The notes beneath the pieces were generated by a model, which was not told the DNA's origin, ran no database searches, and saw only the letters and a list, made by a program, of their open reading frames with translations. A stretch of 64,000 nt of DNA from Prosopocoilus inquinatus (lineage: Eukaryota > Arthropoda > Insecta > Coleoptera > Lucanidae), in NCBI GenBank assembly GCA_036172665.1, contig JAYKNF010000013.1, positions 4,588,001-4,652,000 on the forward strand. Direction: 5' to 3'. Shown piece by piece: positions 31,376 through 45,403 of this stretch. The stretch's first letter is position 1. Each line of letters begins with the position of its first letter. Both the position numbers and the translations under genes were made by a program.

Positions 31376-33840
31376 CCTAGGTGCCGCGAGCCCCCAAAGG
31401 CTAGCGGCCCAAACAGCGCGCAGCGCTCTCACCTCTTCCGTCCAAACGAAACCTCCGTCTATACAAAGCCTCTGTCCACACAAGCCTCTGTTCATACCCA
31501 CAAGTGGGCGGAGCGTAGCGGATCCCACTTGTCATATATAAGAAAAGAAACTCGGAAAAGTGTACTTAAGGGGTTCCTATGGCGCCGCAATGATCGAAAT
31601 CGGTCGCGTAGAACGTAAACCCGGGTTGTCGCGCATCAAACGAAAGGTCTCGCCGAGCGGCGACGGAAAATCGCGTCGGTTCGATTTTTCGATCGAAGAT
31701 GGCGCTGCAATGATCGAAACTGGACGCGTCGAACGTAAACCCGGGTTGTCGTGCATTAAACGAAAGGTCTCGCCGAGCGGCGACGGAAAATCGCGTCGGT
31801 TCGATTTTTCGATCGAAGATGGCGCTGCAATGATCGAAATCGGACGCGTCGAACGTAAACCCGGGTTGTCGCATGTCAAACGAAAGGTCTCGCCGAGCGG
31901 TGACGGAAAATCGCGTCGGTTCGATTTTTCGATCGAACATGGCGCTGCAATGATCGAAATCGAACGCGTCGAACGTAAACCCGGATTGTCGCGTATCAAA
32001 CGAAAGGTCTCGCCGAGCGGCGACGGAAAATCGCGTCGGTTCGATTTTTCGATCGAAGATGGCGCTGCAATGATCGAAATCGGACGCGTCGAACGTAAAC
32101 CCGGATTGTCGCCTATCAAACGAAAGGTCTAAATCGATCGCGTCGAATTCTTTCCGACGTAGAAGAAATTAGCTTTACGAACGTAACGTTTACCACATGG
32201 CGAGAGATATACGGGGTGATATCGAAAATGTGACACGAACGCGTGTGTAACAGTGAAAAAGTGTTTCCACTGAAAAAAAGTAAGTGTTAAAAACAACTGA
32301 AAACCTCCAAATTCTATTTCTCCGATGTTACTCCGGTAATCGGAAAAAAGGTTATAAGACGATCGCGGCGGCGGCGGCGGCGTCGTTTTGCCGGTTAAAT
32401 TCTTCACGATTTGCATTGTGCCGTCGCGTGTACGCTCGACCGAACGCGTCGAGATTTTGACGGAGCTCATTTGAATTTGCCGCCGCGTAAAAGATGGGAT
32501 CGACGAGGGTTGGTTGGCAACGATGGCGCGACACGCGCAGTAAGGAAACCTTGACACTTGACATATGTAATATTATATATCTGTACGGCCAGTCGTGGGG
32601 CCGGAGCACCGGTGGTCGGAAGGGAGTTGGGGCGTACTGCCTATCGACAGTGATCTAACCTGAAAGCGACGCGCGAACTCTTTCGCGTGTGTCGTGTTAC
32701 GCCGGCAGTCGGCCCGGCGGCGGAGGGAGTACGTACGCCGCCGGTCGAACGTGACCTAATCTGAAGCCGCCGACGCGATCTCTTTCGCCGCGCGGACGCG
32801 TTCGAACATAATTTCGACCGTACATATTACGTAAATAGATGAATAAAGGAGGCTTTGGATGTTCGTTTGTGAATAAAAAAAAATGCGAGCGCGGGGAGGT
32901 CGATTCGTTCGCTCTCCGGCCGGCAATTAAAGCGGTAAATTTAAGGGAAAAATTGAAAAAAATCGATAAAAATTTAAAAAAATCAAAAATTAAGAGAACG
33001 GAAAAATTGAACAAATTGGGGAAAAATATTCAAAATTTCGGGGGGAAATTTAAAAAAATCGAGAAAAATCGACAAGAATTCTAAAAATTAGGGAAACGGA
33101 TTTCTTAAGTTTCCCAACTTTTTTAAAATATTTCATCACTTCTTACATTTTCCTTCACTTTTTTTCGAAAATTGTTCAAGGTCAACCCAACCGACGCCAA
33201 CCCAAGCGAGGCCAACCCAGACGGCGAAAAAAAATTTAAAAATTAGAACGGAAAAATTGAAAAAATTGGGGAAAAATATTCAAAATTTCGGGAAAAAATT
33301 GAAAAAATCGAAAAAAATAGGAAAAAATTCTAAGAATAAAGGAAGCCGATTATTGACGTTTTACAACTTTTTTAAAACATTTTTCCTCACTTTCTCTTAC
33401 ATATTCCTTAACTCTTTTTTTTAATTGTTCAAGGTCAACTCAAACGGCGCCAACCCAAGCGAGGCCAACCCAGATGACAGAAAAATTTTATTTTAAAGAA
33501 AACGAAAAAATTTAAAGAATTAGGGAAAAATGTAGTAAATTTCGAGAAAAAATTGAAAAAAATCGAAAAAAAATGGAAAAAATTCTAAAAATTAAGGAAA
33601 CCTATTTCTCAAGTTTTCCAACAATTTTTCTCACTTTTTCTTAAACTTTCCTTCCCTTTCTGTTCTAAAATTGTTCAAGGTGAACCCAACCGACACCAAC
33701 CCAAGCGAGGCCAACCCAGACGGCGAAAAAAAATTTATAAATTAGGAGAACGGAAAAATTGAAAAAATTGGGGAAAAATACTCAAAATTTCGAAAATTAG
33801 AAAAATCAATTCTTAAAGTTTTCCAACATTCTTCCAAGTC
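31376..33840. repeat. macrosatellite unit 6 (2465 bp)
   Basis: Nearly identical to unit 7. TATATAAG at 31535. Confidence 0.9.
31579..32130. repeat. 120-bp sub-array, 4.6 copies
   Basis: 552 bp, 4x120+72. Includes the ttgtcgtgcattaaacg and ttgtcgcatgtcaaacg variants. Confidence 0.92.
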
Positions 33841-36307
33841 CCTAGGTGCCGCGAGCCCCCAAAGGCTAGCGGCCCAAACAGCGCGCAGCGCTCTCACCTC
33901 TTCCGTCCAAACGAAACCTCCGTCTATACAAAGCCTCTGTCCACACAAGCCTCTGTTCATACCCACAAGTGGGCGGAGCGTAGCGGATCCCACTTGTCAT
34001 ATATAAGAAAAGAAACTCGGAAAAGTGTACTTAAGGGGTTCCTATGGCGCCGCAATGATCGAAATCGGTCGCGTAGAACGTAAACCCGGGTTGTCGCGCA
34101 TCAAACGAAAGGTCTCGCCGAGCGGCGACGGAAAATCGCGTCGGTTCGATTTTTCGATCGAAGATGGCGCTGCAATGATCGAAACTGGACGCGTCGAACG
34201 TAAACCCGGGTTGTCGTGCATTAAACGAAAGGTCTCGCCGAGCGGCGACGGAAAATCGCGTCGGTTCGATTTTTCGATCGAAGATGGCGCTGCAATGATC
34301 GAAATCGGACGCGTCGAACGTAAACCCGGGTTGTCGCATGTCAAACGAAAGGTCTCGCCGAGCGGTGACGGAAAATCGCGTCGGTTCGATTTTTCGATCG
34401 AACATGGCGCTGCAATGATCGAAATCGAACGCGTCGAACGTAAACCCGGATTGTCGCGTATCAAACGAAAGGTCTCGCCGAGCGGCGACGGAAAATCGCG
34501 TCGGTTCGATTTTTCGATCGAAGATGGCGCTGCAATGATCGAAATCGGACGCGTCGAACGTAAACCCGGATTGTCGCCTATCAAACGAAAGGTCTAAATC
34601 GATCGCGTCGAATTCTTTCCGACGTAGAAGAAATTAGCTTTACGAACGTAACGTTTACCACATGGCGAGAGATATACGGGGTGATATCGAAAATGTGACA
34701 CGAACGCGTGTGTAACAGTGAAAAAGTGTTTCCACTGAAAAAAAGTAAGTGTTAAAAACAACTGAAAACCTCCAAATTCTATTTCTCCGATGTTACTCCG
34801 GTAATCGGAAAAAAGGTTATAAGACGATCGCGGCGGCGGCGGCGGCGTCGTTTTGCCGGTTAAATTCTTCACGATTTGCATTGTGCCGTCGCGTGTACGC
34901 TCGACCGAACGCGTCGAGATTTTGACGGAGCTCATTTGAATTTGCCGCCGCGTAAAAGATGGGATCGACGAGGGTTGGTTGGCAACGATCGCGCGACACG
35001 CGCAGTAAGGAAACCTTGACACTTGACATATGTAATATTATATATCTGTACGGCCAGTCGTGGGGCCGGAGCACCGGTGGTCGGAAGGGAGTTGGGGCGT
35101 ACTGCCTATCGACAGTGATCTAACCTGAAAGCGACGCGCGAACTCTTTCGCGTGTGTCGTGTTACGCCGGCAGTCGGCCCGGCGGCGGAGGGAGTACGTA
35201 CGCCGCCGGTCGAACGTGACCTAATCTGAAGCCGCCGACGCGATCTCTTTCGCCGCGCGGACGCGTTCGAACATAATTTCGACCGTACATATTACGTAAA
35301 TAGATGAATAAAGGAGGCTTTGGATGTTCGTTTGTGAATAAAAAAAAAATGCGAGCGCGGGGAGGTCGATTCGTTCGCTCTCCGGCCGGCAATTAAAGCG
35401 GGAAATTTAAGGGAAAAAATTGAAAAAAATCGATAAAAATTTAAAAAAATCAAAAATTAAGAGAACGGAAAAATTGAACAAATTGGGGAAAAATATTCAA
35501 AATTTCGGGGGGAAATTTAAAAAAATCGAGAAAAATCGACAAGAATTCTAAAAATTAGGGAAACGGATTTCTTAAGTTTCCCAACTTTTTTAAAATATTT
35601 CATCACTTCTTACATTTTCCTTCACTTTTTTTCGAAAATTGTTCAAGGTCAACCCAACCGACGCCAACCCAAGCGAGGCCAACCCAGACGGCGAAAAAAA
35701 ATTTAAAAATTAGAACGGAAAAATTGAAAAAATTGGGGAAAAATATTCAAAATTTCGGGAAAAAATTGAAACAATCGAAAAAAATAGGAAAAAATTCTAA
35801 GAATAAAGGAAGCCGATTATTGACGTTTTACAACTTTTTTAAAACATTTTTCCTCACTTTCTCTTACATATTCCTTAACTCTTTTTTTTAATTGTTCAAG
35901 GTCAACTCAAACGGCGCCAACCCAAGCGAGGCCAACCCAGATGACAGAAAAATTTTATTTTAAAGAAAACGAAAAAATTTAAAGAATTAGGGAAAAATGT
36001 AGTAAATTTCGAGAAAAAATTGAAAAAAATCGAAAAAAAATGGAAAAAATTCTAAAAATTAAGGAAACCTATTTCTCAAGTTTTCCAACAATTTTTCTCA
36101 CTTTTTCTTAAACTTTCCTTCCCTTTCTGTTCTAAAATTGTTCAAGGTGAACCCAACCGACGCCAACCCAAGCGAGGCCAACCCAGACGGCGAAAAAAAA
36201 TTTATAAATTAGGAGAACGGAAAAATTGAAAAAATTGGGGAAAAATACTCAAAATTTCGAAAATTAGAAAAATCAATTCTTAAAGTTTTCCAACATTCTT
36301 CCAAGTC
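33841..36307. repeat. macrosatellite unit 7 (2467 bp)
   Basis: Copy of unit 6. Its A/T-rich block carries gaaacaatcg near 35770, a marker shared only with unit 11 near 47445. Confidence 0.9.
34044..34595. repeat. 120-bp sub-array, 4.6 copies
   Basis: Same monomer order as 31579-32130. Confidence 0.92.
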
Positions 36308-39269
36308 CCTAGGTGCCGCGAGCCCCCAAAGGCTAGCGGCCCAAACAGCGCGCAGCGCTCTCACCTCTTCCGTCCAAACGAAACCTCCGTCTATACAAAG
36401 CCTCTGTCCACACAAGCCTCTGTTCATACCCACAAGTGGGCGGAGCGTAGCGGATCCCACTTGTCATATATAAGAAAAGAAACTCGGAAAAGTGTACTTA
36501 AGGGGTTCCTATGGCGCCGCAATGATCGAAATCGGTCGCGTAGAACGTAAACCCGGGTTGTCGCGTATCAAACGAAAGGTCTCGCCGAGCGGCGACGGAA
36601 AATCGCGTCGGTTCGATTTTTCGATCGAAGATGGCGCTGCAATGATCGAAATCGGACGCGTCTAACGTAAACCCGGATTGTCGCCTATCAAACGAAAGGT
36701 CTCGCCGAGCGGCGACGGAAAATCGCGTCGGTTCGATTTTTCGATGGAAGATGGCGCTGCAATGATCGAAATCGGACGCGTCGAACGTAAACCCGGGTTG
36801 TCGCGCATCAAACGAAAGGTCTCGCCGAGCGGCGACGGAAAATCGCGTCGGTTCGATTTTTCGATTGAAGATGGCGCTGCAGTGATCGAAACTGTACGCA
36901 TCGAACGTAAACCCGGGTTGTCGCGCATCAAACGAAAGGTCTCGCCGAGCGGCGACGGAAAATCGCGTCGGTTCGATTTTTCGATCGAAGATGGCGCTGC
37001 AATGATCGAAATCGGACGCGTCGAACGTAAACCCGGATTGTCGCCTATCAAACGAAAGGTCTAAATCGATCGCGTCGAATTCTTTCCGACGTAGAAGAAA
37101 GTAGCTTTACGAACTTAACGTTTACCACATGGCGATAGATATACGGGGTGATATCGAAAATGTGACACGAACGCGTGTGTAACAGTGAAAAAGTGTTTCC
37201 ACTGAAAAAAAGTAAGTGTTAAAAACAACTGAAAACCTCCAAATTCCATTTCTCCGATGTTACTCCGGTAATCGGAAAAAAGGTTATAAGACGATCGCGG
37301 CGGCGGCGGCGGCGTCGTTTTGCCGGTTAAATTCTTCACGATTTGCATTGTGCCGTCGCGTGTACGCTCGACCGAACTCGTCGAGATTTTGACGGAGCTC
37401 ATTTGAATTTGCCGCCGCGTAAAAGATGGGATCGACGAGGGTTGGTTGGCAACGATCGCGCGACACGCGCAGTAAGGAAACCTTGACACTTGACATATGT
37501 AATATTATATATCTGTACGGCCAGTCGTGGGGCCGGAGCACCGGTGGTCGGAAGGGCGGGGGGGCGTGCTGCCTATCGACAGTGATCTAACCTGAAAGCG
37601 ACGCGCGAACTCTTTCGCGTGTGTCGTGTTACGCCGGCAGTCGGCCCGGCGGCGGAGGGAGTACGTGCGCCGCCGGTCGAACGTGACCTAATCTAAAACC
37701 GCCGACGCGATCTCTTTCGCCGCGCGGACGCGTTCGAACATAATTTCGACCGTACATATTACGTAAATAGATGAATAAATGAGGCTTTGGATGTTCGTTT
37801 GTGATTAAAAAAAAAATGCGAGCGCGGGGAGGTCGATTCGTTCGCTCTCCGGCCGGCAATTAAAGCGGGAAATTTAAGGGAAAAAATTGAAAAAAATCGA
37901 TAAAAATTTAAAAAAATCAAAAATTAAGAGAACGGAAAAATTGAACAAATTGGGGAAAAATATTCAAAATTTCGGGGGGAAATTTAAAAAAATCGAGAAA
38001 AATCGACAAGAATTCTAAAAATTAGGGAAACGGATTTCTTAAGTTTCCCAACTTTTTTAAAACATTTCATCACTTCTTACATTTTCCTTCACTTTTTTTC
38101 GGAAATTGTTCAAGGTCAACCCAACCGACGCCAACCCAAGCGAGGCCAACCCAGACGGCGAAAAAAAATTTAAAAATTAGGAGAACGGAAAAATTGAAAA
38201 AATATTCAAAATTTCGGGAAAAAATTGAAAAAATCGAAAAAAATAGGAAAAAATTCTAAGAATAGAGGAAGCCGATTATTGACGTTTTACAACTTTTTTA
38301 AAACATTTTTCCTCACTTTCTCTTACATATTCCTTAACTCTTTTTTTTTAATTGTTCAAGGTCAACTCAAACGGCGCCAACCCAAGCGAGGCCAACCCAG
38401 ATGACAGAAAAATTTTATTTTAAAGAAAACGAAAAAATTTTAAGAATTAGGGAAAAATGTAGTAAATTTCGAGAAAAAATTGAAAAAAATCGAAAAAAAA
38501 ATGGAAAAAATTCTAAAAATTAAGGAAACCTATTTCTCAAGTTTTCCAACAATTTTTCTCACTTTTTCTTAAACTTTCCTTCCCTTTCTGTTCTAAAATT
38601 GTTCAAGGTGAACCCAACCGACGCCAACCCAAGCGAGGCCAACCCAGACGGCGAAAAAAAATTTAAAAATTAGAACGGAAAAATTGAAAAAATTGGGGAA
38701 AAATATTCAAAATTTCGGGAAAAAATTGAAAAAATCGAAAAAAATAGGAAAAAATTCTAAGAATAGAGGAAGCCGATTATTGACGTTTTACAACTTTTTT
38801 AAAACATTTTTCCTCACTTTCTCTTACATATTCCTTAACTCTTTTTTTTTAATTGTTCAAGGTCAACTCAAACGGCGCCAACCCAAGCGAGGCCAACCCA
38901 GATGACAGAAAAATTTTATTTTAAAGAAAACGAAAAAATTTAAAGAATTAGGGAAAAATGTAGTAAATTTCGAGAAAAAATTGAAAAAAATCGAAAAAAA
39001 AATGGAAAAAATTCTAAAAATTAAGGAAACCTATTTCTCAAGTTTTCCAACAATTTTTCTCACTTTTTCTTAAACTTTCCTTCCCTTTCTGTTCTAAAAT
39101 TGTTCAAGGTGAACCCAACCGACGCCAACCCAAGCGAGGCCAACCCAGACGGCGAAAAAAAATTTATAAATTAGGAGAACGGAAAAATTGAAAAAATTGG
39201 GGAAAAATACTCAAAATTTCGAAAATTAGAAAAATCAATTCTTAAAGTTTTCCAACATTCTTCCAAGTC
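36308..39269. repeat. macrosatellite unit 8 (2962 bp)
   Basis: A 4.6-copy array, but about 495 bp longer than unit 7 because two ~250-bp A/T-rich repeats are duplicated (about 38160-38655 and 38656-39155). Left part of the ~6.2-kb segment repeated at unit 12. Confidence 0.9.
36511..37062. repeat. 120-bp sub-array, 4.6 copies, with shared stop variant
   Basis: Monomer 2 reads cgcgtctaacg (36657 on) in place of cgcgtcgaacg. The same change is in 48185-48736, so the two arrays are copies. Confidence 0.92.
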
Positions 39270-42200
39270 CCTAGGTGCCGCGAGCCCCCAAAGGCTAGCG
39301 GCCCAAACAGCGCGCAGCGCTCTCACCTCTTCCGTCCAAACGAAACCTCCGTCTATACAAAGCCTCTGTCCACACAAGCCTCTGTTCATACCCACAAGTG
39401 GGCGGAGCGTAGCGGATCCCACTTGTCATATATAAGAAAAGAAACTCGGAAAAGTGTACTTAAGGGGTTCCTATGGCGCCGCAATGATCGAAATCGGTCG
39501 CGTAGAACGTAAACCCGGGTTGTCGCGTATCAAACGAAAGGTCTCGCCGAGCGGCGACGGAAAATCGCGTCGGTTCGATTTTTCGATCGAAGATGGCGCT
39601 GCAATGATCGAAATCGGACGCGTCGAACGTAAACCCGGATTGTCGCCTATCAAACGAAAGGTCTCGCCGAGCGGCGACGGAAAATCGCGTCGGTTCGATT
39701 TTTCGATGGAAGATGGCGCTGCAATGATCGAAATCGGACGCGTCGAACGTAAACCCGGGTTGTCGCGTATCAAACGAAAGGTCTCGCCGAGCGGCGACGG
39801 AAAATCGCGTCGGTTCTATTATTCGATCGAAGATGGCGCGGCAATGATCGAAACTGGACGCGTCGAACGTAAACCCGGGTTGTCGCGCATCAAACGAAAG
39901 GTCTCGCCGAGCGGCGACGGAAAATCGCGTCGGTTCGATTTTTCGATTGAAGATGGCGCTGCAGTGATCGAAACTGTACGCATCGAACGTAAACCCGGGT
40001 TGTCGCGCATCAAACGAAAGGTCTCGCCGAGCGGAGACGGAAAATCGCGTCGGTTCGATTTTTCGATCGAAGATGGCGCTGCAATGATCGAAATCGAACG
40101 CGTCGAATGTAAACCCGGATTGTCGCGTATCAAACGAAAGGTCTCGCCGAGCGGCGACGGAAAATCGCGTCGGTTCGATTTTTCGATCGAAGATGGCGCT
40201 GCAATGATCGATATCGGACGCGTCGAACGTAAACCCGGGTTGTCGCGTATCAAACGAAAGGTCTCGCCGAGCGGCGACGGAAAATCGCGTCGGTTCGATT
40301 TTTCGATCGAAGATGGCGCTGCAATGATCGAAATCGAACGCGTCGAACGTAAACCCGGGTTGTCGCATATCAAACGAAAGGTCTCGCCGAGCGGCGACGG
40401 AAAATCGCGTCGGTTCGATTTTTCGATCGAAGATGGCGCTGCAATGATCGAAACTGGACGCGTCGAACGTAAGCCCGGGTTGTCGCGCATCAAGCGAAAG
40501 GTCTCGCCGAGCGGCGACGGAAAATCGCGTCGGTTCGATTTTTCGATTGAAGATGGCGCTGCAATGATCGAAACTGAACGCGTCGAACGTAAACCCGGGT
40601 TGTCGCGCATCAAACGAAAGGTCTCGCCGAGCGGCGACGGAAAATCGCGTCGGTTCGATTTTTCGATCGAAGATGGCGCTGCAATGATCGAAACTGGACG
40701 CGTCGAACGTAAACCCGGGTTGTCGCGCATTAAACGAAAGGTCTCGCCGAGCGGCGACGGAAAATCGCGTCGGTTCGATTTTTCGATCGAAGATGGCGCT
40801 GCAATGATCGAAATCGGACGCGTCGAACGTAAACCCGGGTTGTCGCATATCAAACGAAAGGTCTCGCCGAGCGGTGACGGAAAATCGCGTCTTTTCGATT
40901 TTTCGATCGAACATGGCGCTGCAATGATCGAAATCGAACGCGTCGAACGTAAACCCGGATTGTCGCGTATCAAACGAAAGGTCTCGCCGAGCGGCGACGG
41001 AAAATCGCGTCGGTTCGATTTTTCGATCGAAGATGGCGCTGCAATGATCGAAATCGGACGCGTCGAACGTAAACCCGGATTGTCGCCTATCAAACGAAAG
41101 GTCTAAATCGATCGCGTCGAATTCTTTCCGACGTAGAAGAAATTAGCTTTACGAACGTAACGTTTACCACATGGCGAGAGATATACGGGGTGATATCGAA
41201 AATGTGACACGAACGCGTGTGTAACAGTGAAAAAGTGTTTCCACTGAAAAAAAGTAAGTGTTAAAAACAACTGAAAACCTCCAAATTCCATTTCTCCGAT
41301 GTTACTCCGGTAATCGGAAAAAAGGTTATAAGACGATCGCGGCGGCGGCGGCGGCGTCGTTTTGCCGGTTAAATTCTTCACGATTTGCATTGTGCCGTCG
41401 CGTGTACGCTCGACCGAACGCGTCGAGATTTTGACGGAGCTCATTTGAATTTGCCGCCGCGTAAAAGATGGGATCGACGAGGGTTGGTTGGCAACGATCG
41501 CGCGACACGCGCAGTAAGGAAACCTTGACACTTGACATATGTAATATTATATATCTGTACGGCCAGTCGTGGGGCCGGAGCACCGGTGGTCGGAAGGGAG
41601 TTGGGGCGTACTGCCTATCGACAGTGATCTAACCTGAAAGCGACGCGCGAACTCTTTCGCGTGTGTCGTGTTACGCCGGTAGTCGGCCCGGCGGCGGAGG
41701 GAGTACGTACGCCGCCGGTCGAACGTGACCTAATCTGAAGCCGCCGACGCGATCTCTTTCGCCGCGCGGACGCGTTCGAACATAATTTCGACCGTACATA
41801 TTACGTAAATAGATGAATAAAGGAGGCTTTGGATGTTCGTTTGTGAATAAAAAAAAAATGCGAGCGCGGGGAGGTCGATTCGTTCGCTCTCCGGCCGGCA
41901 ATTAAAGCGGGAAATTTAAGGGAAAAAATTGAAAAAAATCGATAAAAATTTAAAAAAATCAAAAATTAAGAGAACGGAAAAATTGAACAAATTAGGGAAA
42001 AATATTCAAAATTTCGGGGGGAAATTTAAAAAAATCGAGAAAAATCGACAAGAATTCTAAAAATTAGGGAAACGGATTTCTTAAGTTTCCCAACTTTTTT
42101 AAAATATTTCATCACTTCTTACATTTTCCTTCACTTTTTTTCGAAAATTGTTCAAGGTCAACTCAAACGGCGCCAACCCAAGCGAGGCCAACCCAGACGG

Positions 42201-42816
42201 CGAAAAAAAATTTAAAAATTAGAACGGAAAAATTAAAAAAATTGGGGAAAAATATTCAAAATTTCGGGAAAAAATTGAAAAAATCGAAAAAAATAGGAAA
42301 AAATTCTAAGAATAAAGGAAGCCGATTATTGACGTTTTACAACTTTTTTAAAACATTTTTCCTCACTTTCTCTTACATATTCCTTAACTCTTTTTTTTAA
42401 TTGTTCAAGGTCAACTCAAACGGCGCCAACCCAAGCGAGGCCAACCCAGATGACAGAAAAATTTTATTTTAAAGAAAACGAAAAAATTTAAAGAATTAGG
42501 GAAAAATGTAGTAAATTTCGAGAAAAAATTGAAAAAAATCGAAAAAAAATGGAAAAAATTCTAAAAATTAAGGAAACCTATTTCTCAAGTTTTCCAACAA
42601 TTTTTCTCACTTTTTCTTAAACTTTCCTTCCCTTTCTGTTCTAAAATTGTTCAAGGTGAACCCAACCGACACCAACCCAAGCGAGGCCAACCCAGACGGC
42701 GAAAAAAAATTTATAAATTAGGAGAACGGAAAAATTGAAAAAATTGGGGAAAAATACTCAAAATTTCGAAAATTAGAAAAATCAATTCTTAAAGTTTTCC
42801 AACATTCTTCCAAGTC
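39270..42816. repeat. macrosatellite unit 9 (3547 bp)
   Basis: A 13.6-copy array. Near-identical to unit 13 up to about 42.0 kb. Confidence 0.9.
39473..41104. repeat. 120-bp sub-array, 13.6 copies
   Basis: 1632 bp. Carries private markers such as gtcgaatgtaaacc near 40103 and ctattattcg near 39817. Confidence 0.92.
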
Positions 42817-45403
42817 CCTAGGTGCCGCGAGCCCCCAAAGGCTAGCGGCCCAAACAGCGCGCAGCGCTCTCACCTCTTCCGTCCAAACGAAACCTCCGTC
42901 TATACAAAGCCTCTGTCCACACAAGCCTCTGTTCATACCCACAAGTGGGCGGAGCGTAGCGGATCCCACTTGTCATATATAAGAAAAGAAACTCGGAAAA
43001 GTGTACTTAAGGGGTTCCTATGGCGCCGCAATGATCGAAATCGGTCGCGTAGAACGTAAACCCGGGTTGTCGCGCATCAAACGAAAGGTCTCGCCGAGCG
43101 GCGACGGAAAATCGCGTCGGTTCGATTTTTCGATCGAAGATGGCGTTGCAATGATCGAAACTGGACGCGTCGAACGTAAACCCGGGTTGTCGCGCATCAA
43201 ACGAAAGGTCTCGCCGAGCGGCGACGGAAAATCGCGTCGGTTCGATTTTTCGATCGAAGATGGCGCTGCAATGATCGAAACTGGACGCGTCGAACGTAAA
43301 CCCGGGTTGTCGTGCATTAAACGAAAGGTCTCGCCGAGCGGCGACGGAAAATCGCGTCGGTTCGATTTTTCGATCGAAGATGGCGCTGCAATGATCGAAA
43401 TCGGACGCGTCGAACGTAAACCCGGGTTGTCGCATGTCAAACGAAAGGTCTCGCCGAGCGGTGACGGAAAATCGCGTCGGTTCGATTTTTCGATCGAACA
43501 TGGCGCTGCAATGATCGAAATCGAACGCGTCGAACGTAAACCCGGATTGTCGCGTATCAAACGAAAGGTCTCGCCGAGCGGCGACGGAAAATCGCGTCGG
43601 TTCGATTTTTCGATCGAAGATGGCGCTGCAATGATCGAAATCGGACGCGTCGAACGTAAACCCGGATTGTCGCCTATCAAACGAAAGGTCTAAATCGATC
43701 GCGTCGAATTCTTTCCGACGTAGAAGAAATTAGCTTTACGAACGTAACGTTTACCACATGGCGAGAGATATACGGGGTGATATCGAAAATGTGACACGAA
43801 CGCGTGTGTAACAGTGAAAAAGTGTTTCCACTGAAAAAAAGTAAGTGTTAAAAACAACTGAAAACCTCCAAATTCTATTTCTCCGATGTTACTCCGGTAA
43901 TCGGAAAAAAGGTTATAAGACGATCGCGGCGGCGGCGGCGGCGTCGTTTTGCCGGTTAAATTCTTCACGATTTGCATTGTGCCGTCGCGTGTACGCTCGA
44001 CCGAACGCGTCGAGATTTTGACGGAGCTCATTTGAATTTGCCGCCGCGTAAAAGATGGGATCGACGAGGGTTGGTTGGCAACGATCGCGCGACACGCGCA
44101 GTAAGGAAACCTTGACACTTGACATATGTAATATTATATATCTGTACGGCCAGTCGTGGGGCCGGAGCACCGGTGGTCGGAAGGGAGTTGGGGCGTACTG
44201 CCTATCGACAGTGATCTAACCTGAAAGCGACGCGCGAACTCTTTCGCGTGTGTCGTGTTACGCCGGCAGTCGGCCCGGCGGCGGAGGGAGTACGTACGCC
44301 GCCGGTCGAACGTGACCTAATCTGAAGCCGCCGACGCGATCTCTTTCGCCGCGCGGACGCGTTCGAACATAATTTCGACCGTACATATTACGTAAATAGA
44401 TGAATAAAGGAGGCTTTGGATGTTCGTTTGTGAATAAAAAAAAAATGCGAGCGCGGGGAGGTCGATTCGTTCGCTCTCCGGCCGGCAATTAAAGCGGGAA
44501 ATTTAAGGGAAAAAATTGAAAAAAATCGATAAAAATTTAAAAAAATCAAAAATTAAGAGAACGGAAAAATTGAACAAATTGGGGAAAAATATTCAAAATT
44601 TCGGGGGGAAATTTAAAAAAATCGAGAAAAATCGACAAGAATTCTAAAAATTAGGGAAACGGATTTCTTAAGTTTCCCAACTTTTTTAAAATATTTCATC
44701 ACTTCTTACATTTTCCTTCACTTTTTTTCGAAAATTGTTCAAGGTCAACTCAAACGGCGCCAACCCAAGCGAGGCCAACCCAGACGGCGAAAAAAAATTT
44801 AAAAATTAGAACGGAAAAATTAAAAAAATTGGGGAAAAATATTCAAAATTTCGGGAAAAAATTGAAAAAATCGAAAAAAATAGGAAAAAATTCTAAGAAT
44901 AAAGGAAGCCGATTATTGACGTTTTACAACTTTTTTAAAACATTTTTCCTCACTTTCTCTTACATATTCCTTAACTCTTTTTTTTAATTGTTCAAGGTCA
45001 ACTCAAACGGCGCCAACCCAAGCGAGGCCAACCCAGATGACAGAAAAATTTTATTTTAAAGAAAACGAAAAAATTTAAAGAATTAGGGAAAAATGTAGTA
45101 AATTTCGAGAAAAAATTGAAAAAAATCGAAAAAAAATGGAAAAAATTCTAAAAATTAAGGAAACCTATTTCTCAAGTTTTCCAACAATTTTTCTCACTTT
45201 TTCTTAAACTTTCCTTCCCTTTCTGTTCTAAAATTGTTCAAGGTGAACCCAACCGACACCAACCCAAGCGAGGCCAACCCAGACGGCGAAAAAAAATTTA
45301 TAAATTAGGAGAACGGAAAAATTGAAAAAATTGGGGAAAAATACTCAAAATTTCGAAAATTAGAAAAATCAATTCTTAAAGTTTTCCAACATTCTTCCAA
45401 GTC
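42817..45403. repeat. macrosatellite unit 10 (2587 bp)
   Basis: A 5.6-copy array, near-identical to unit 11 until the A/T-rich block. Confidence 0.9.
43020..43691. repeat. 120-bp sub-array, 5.6 copies
   Basis: 672 bp, 5x120+72. Confidence 0.92.
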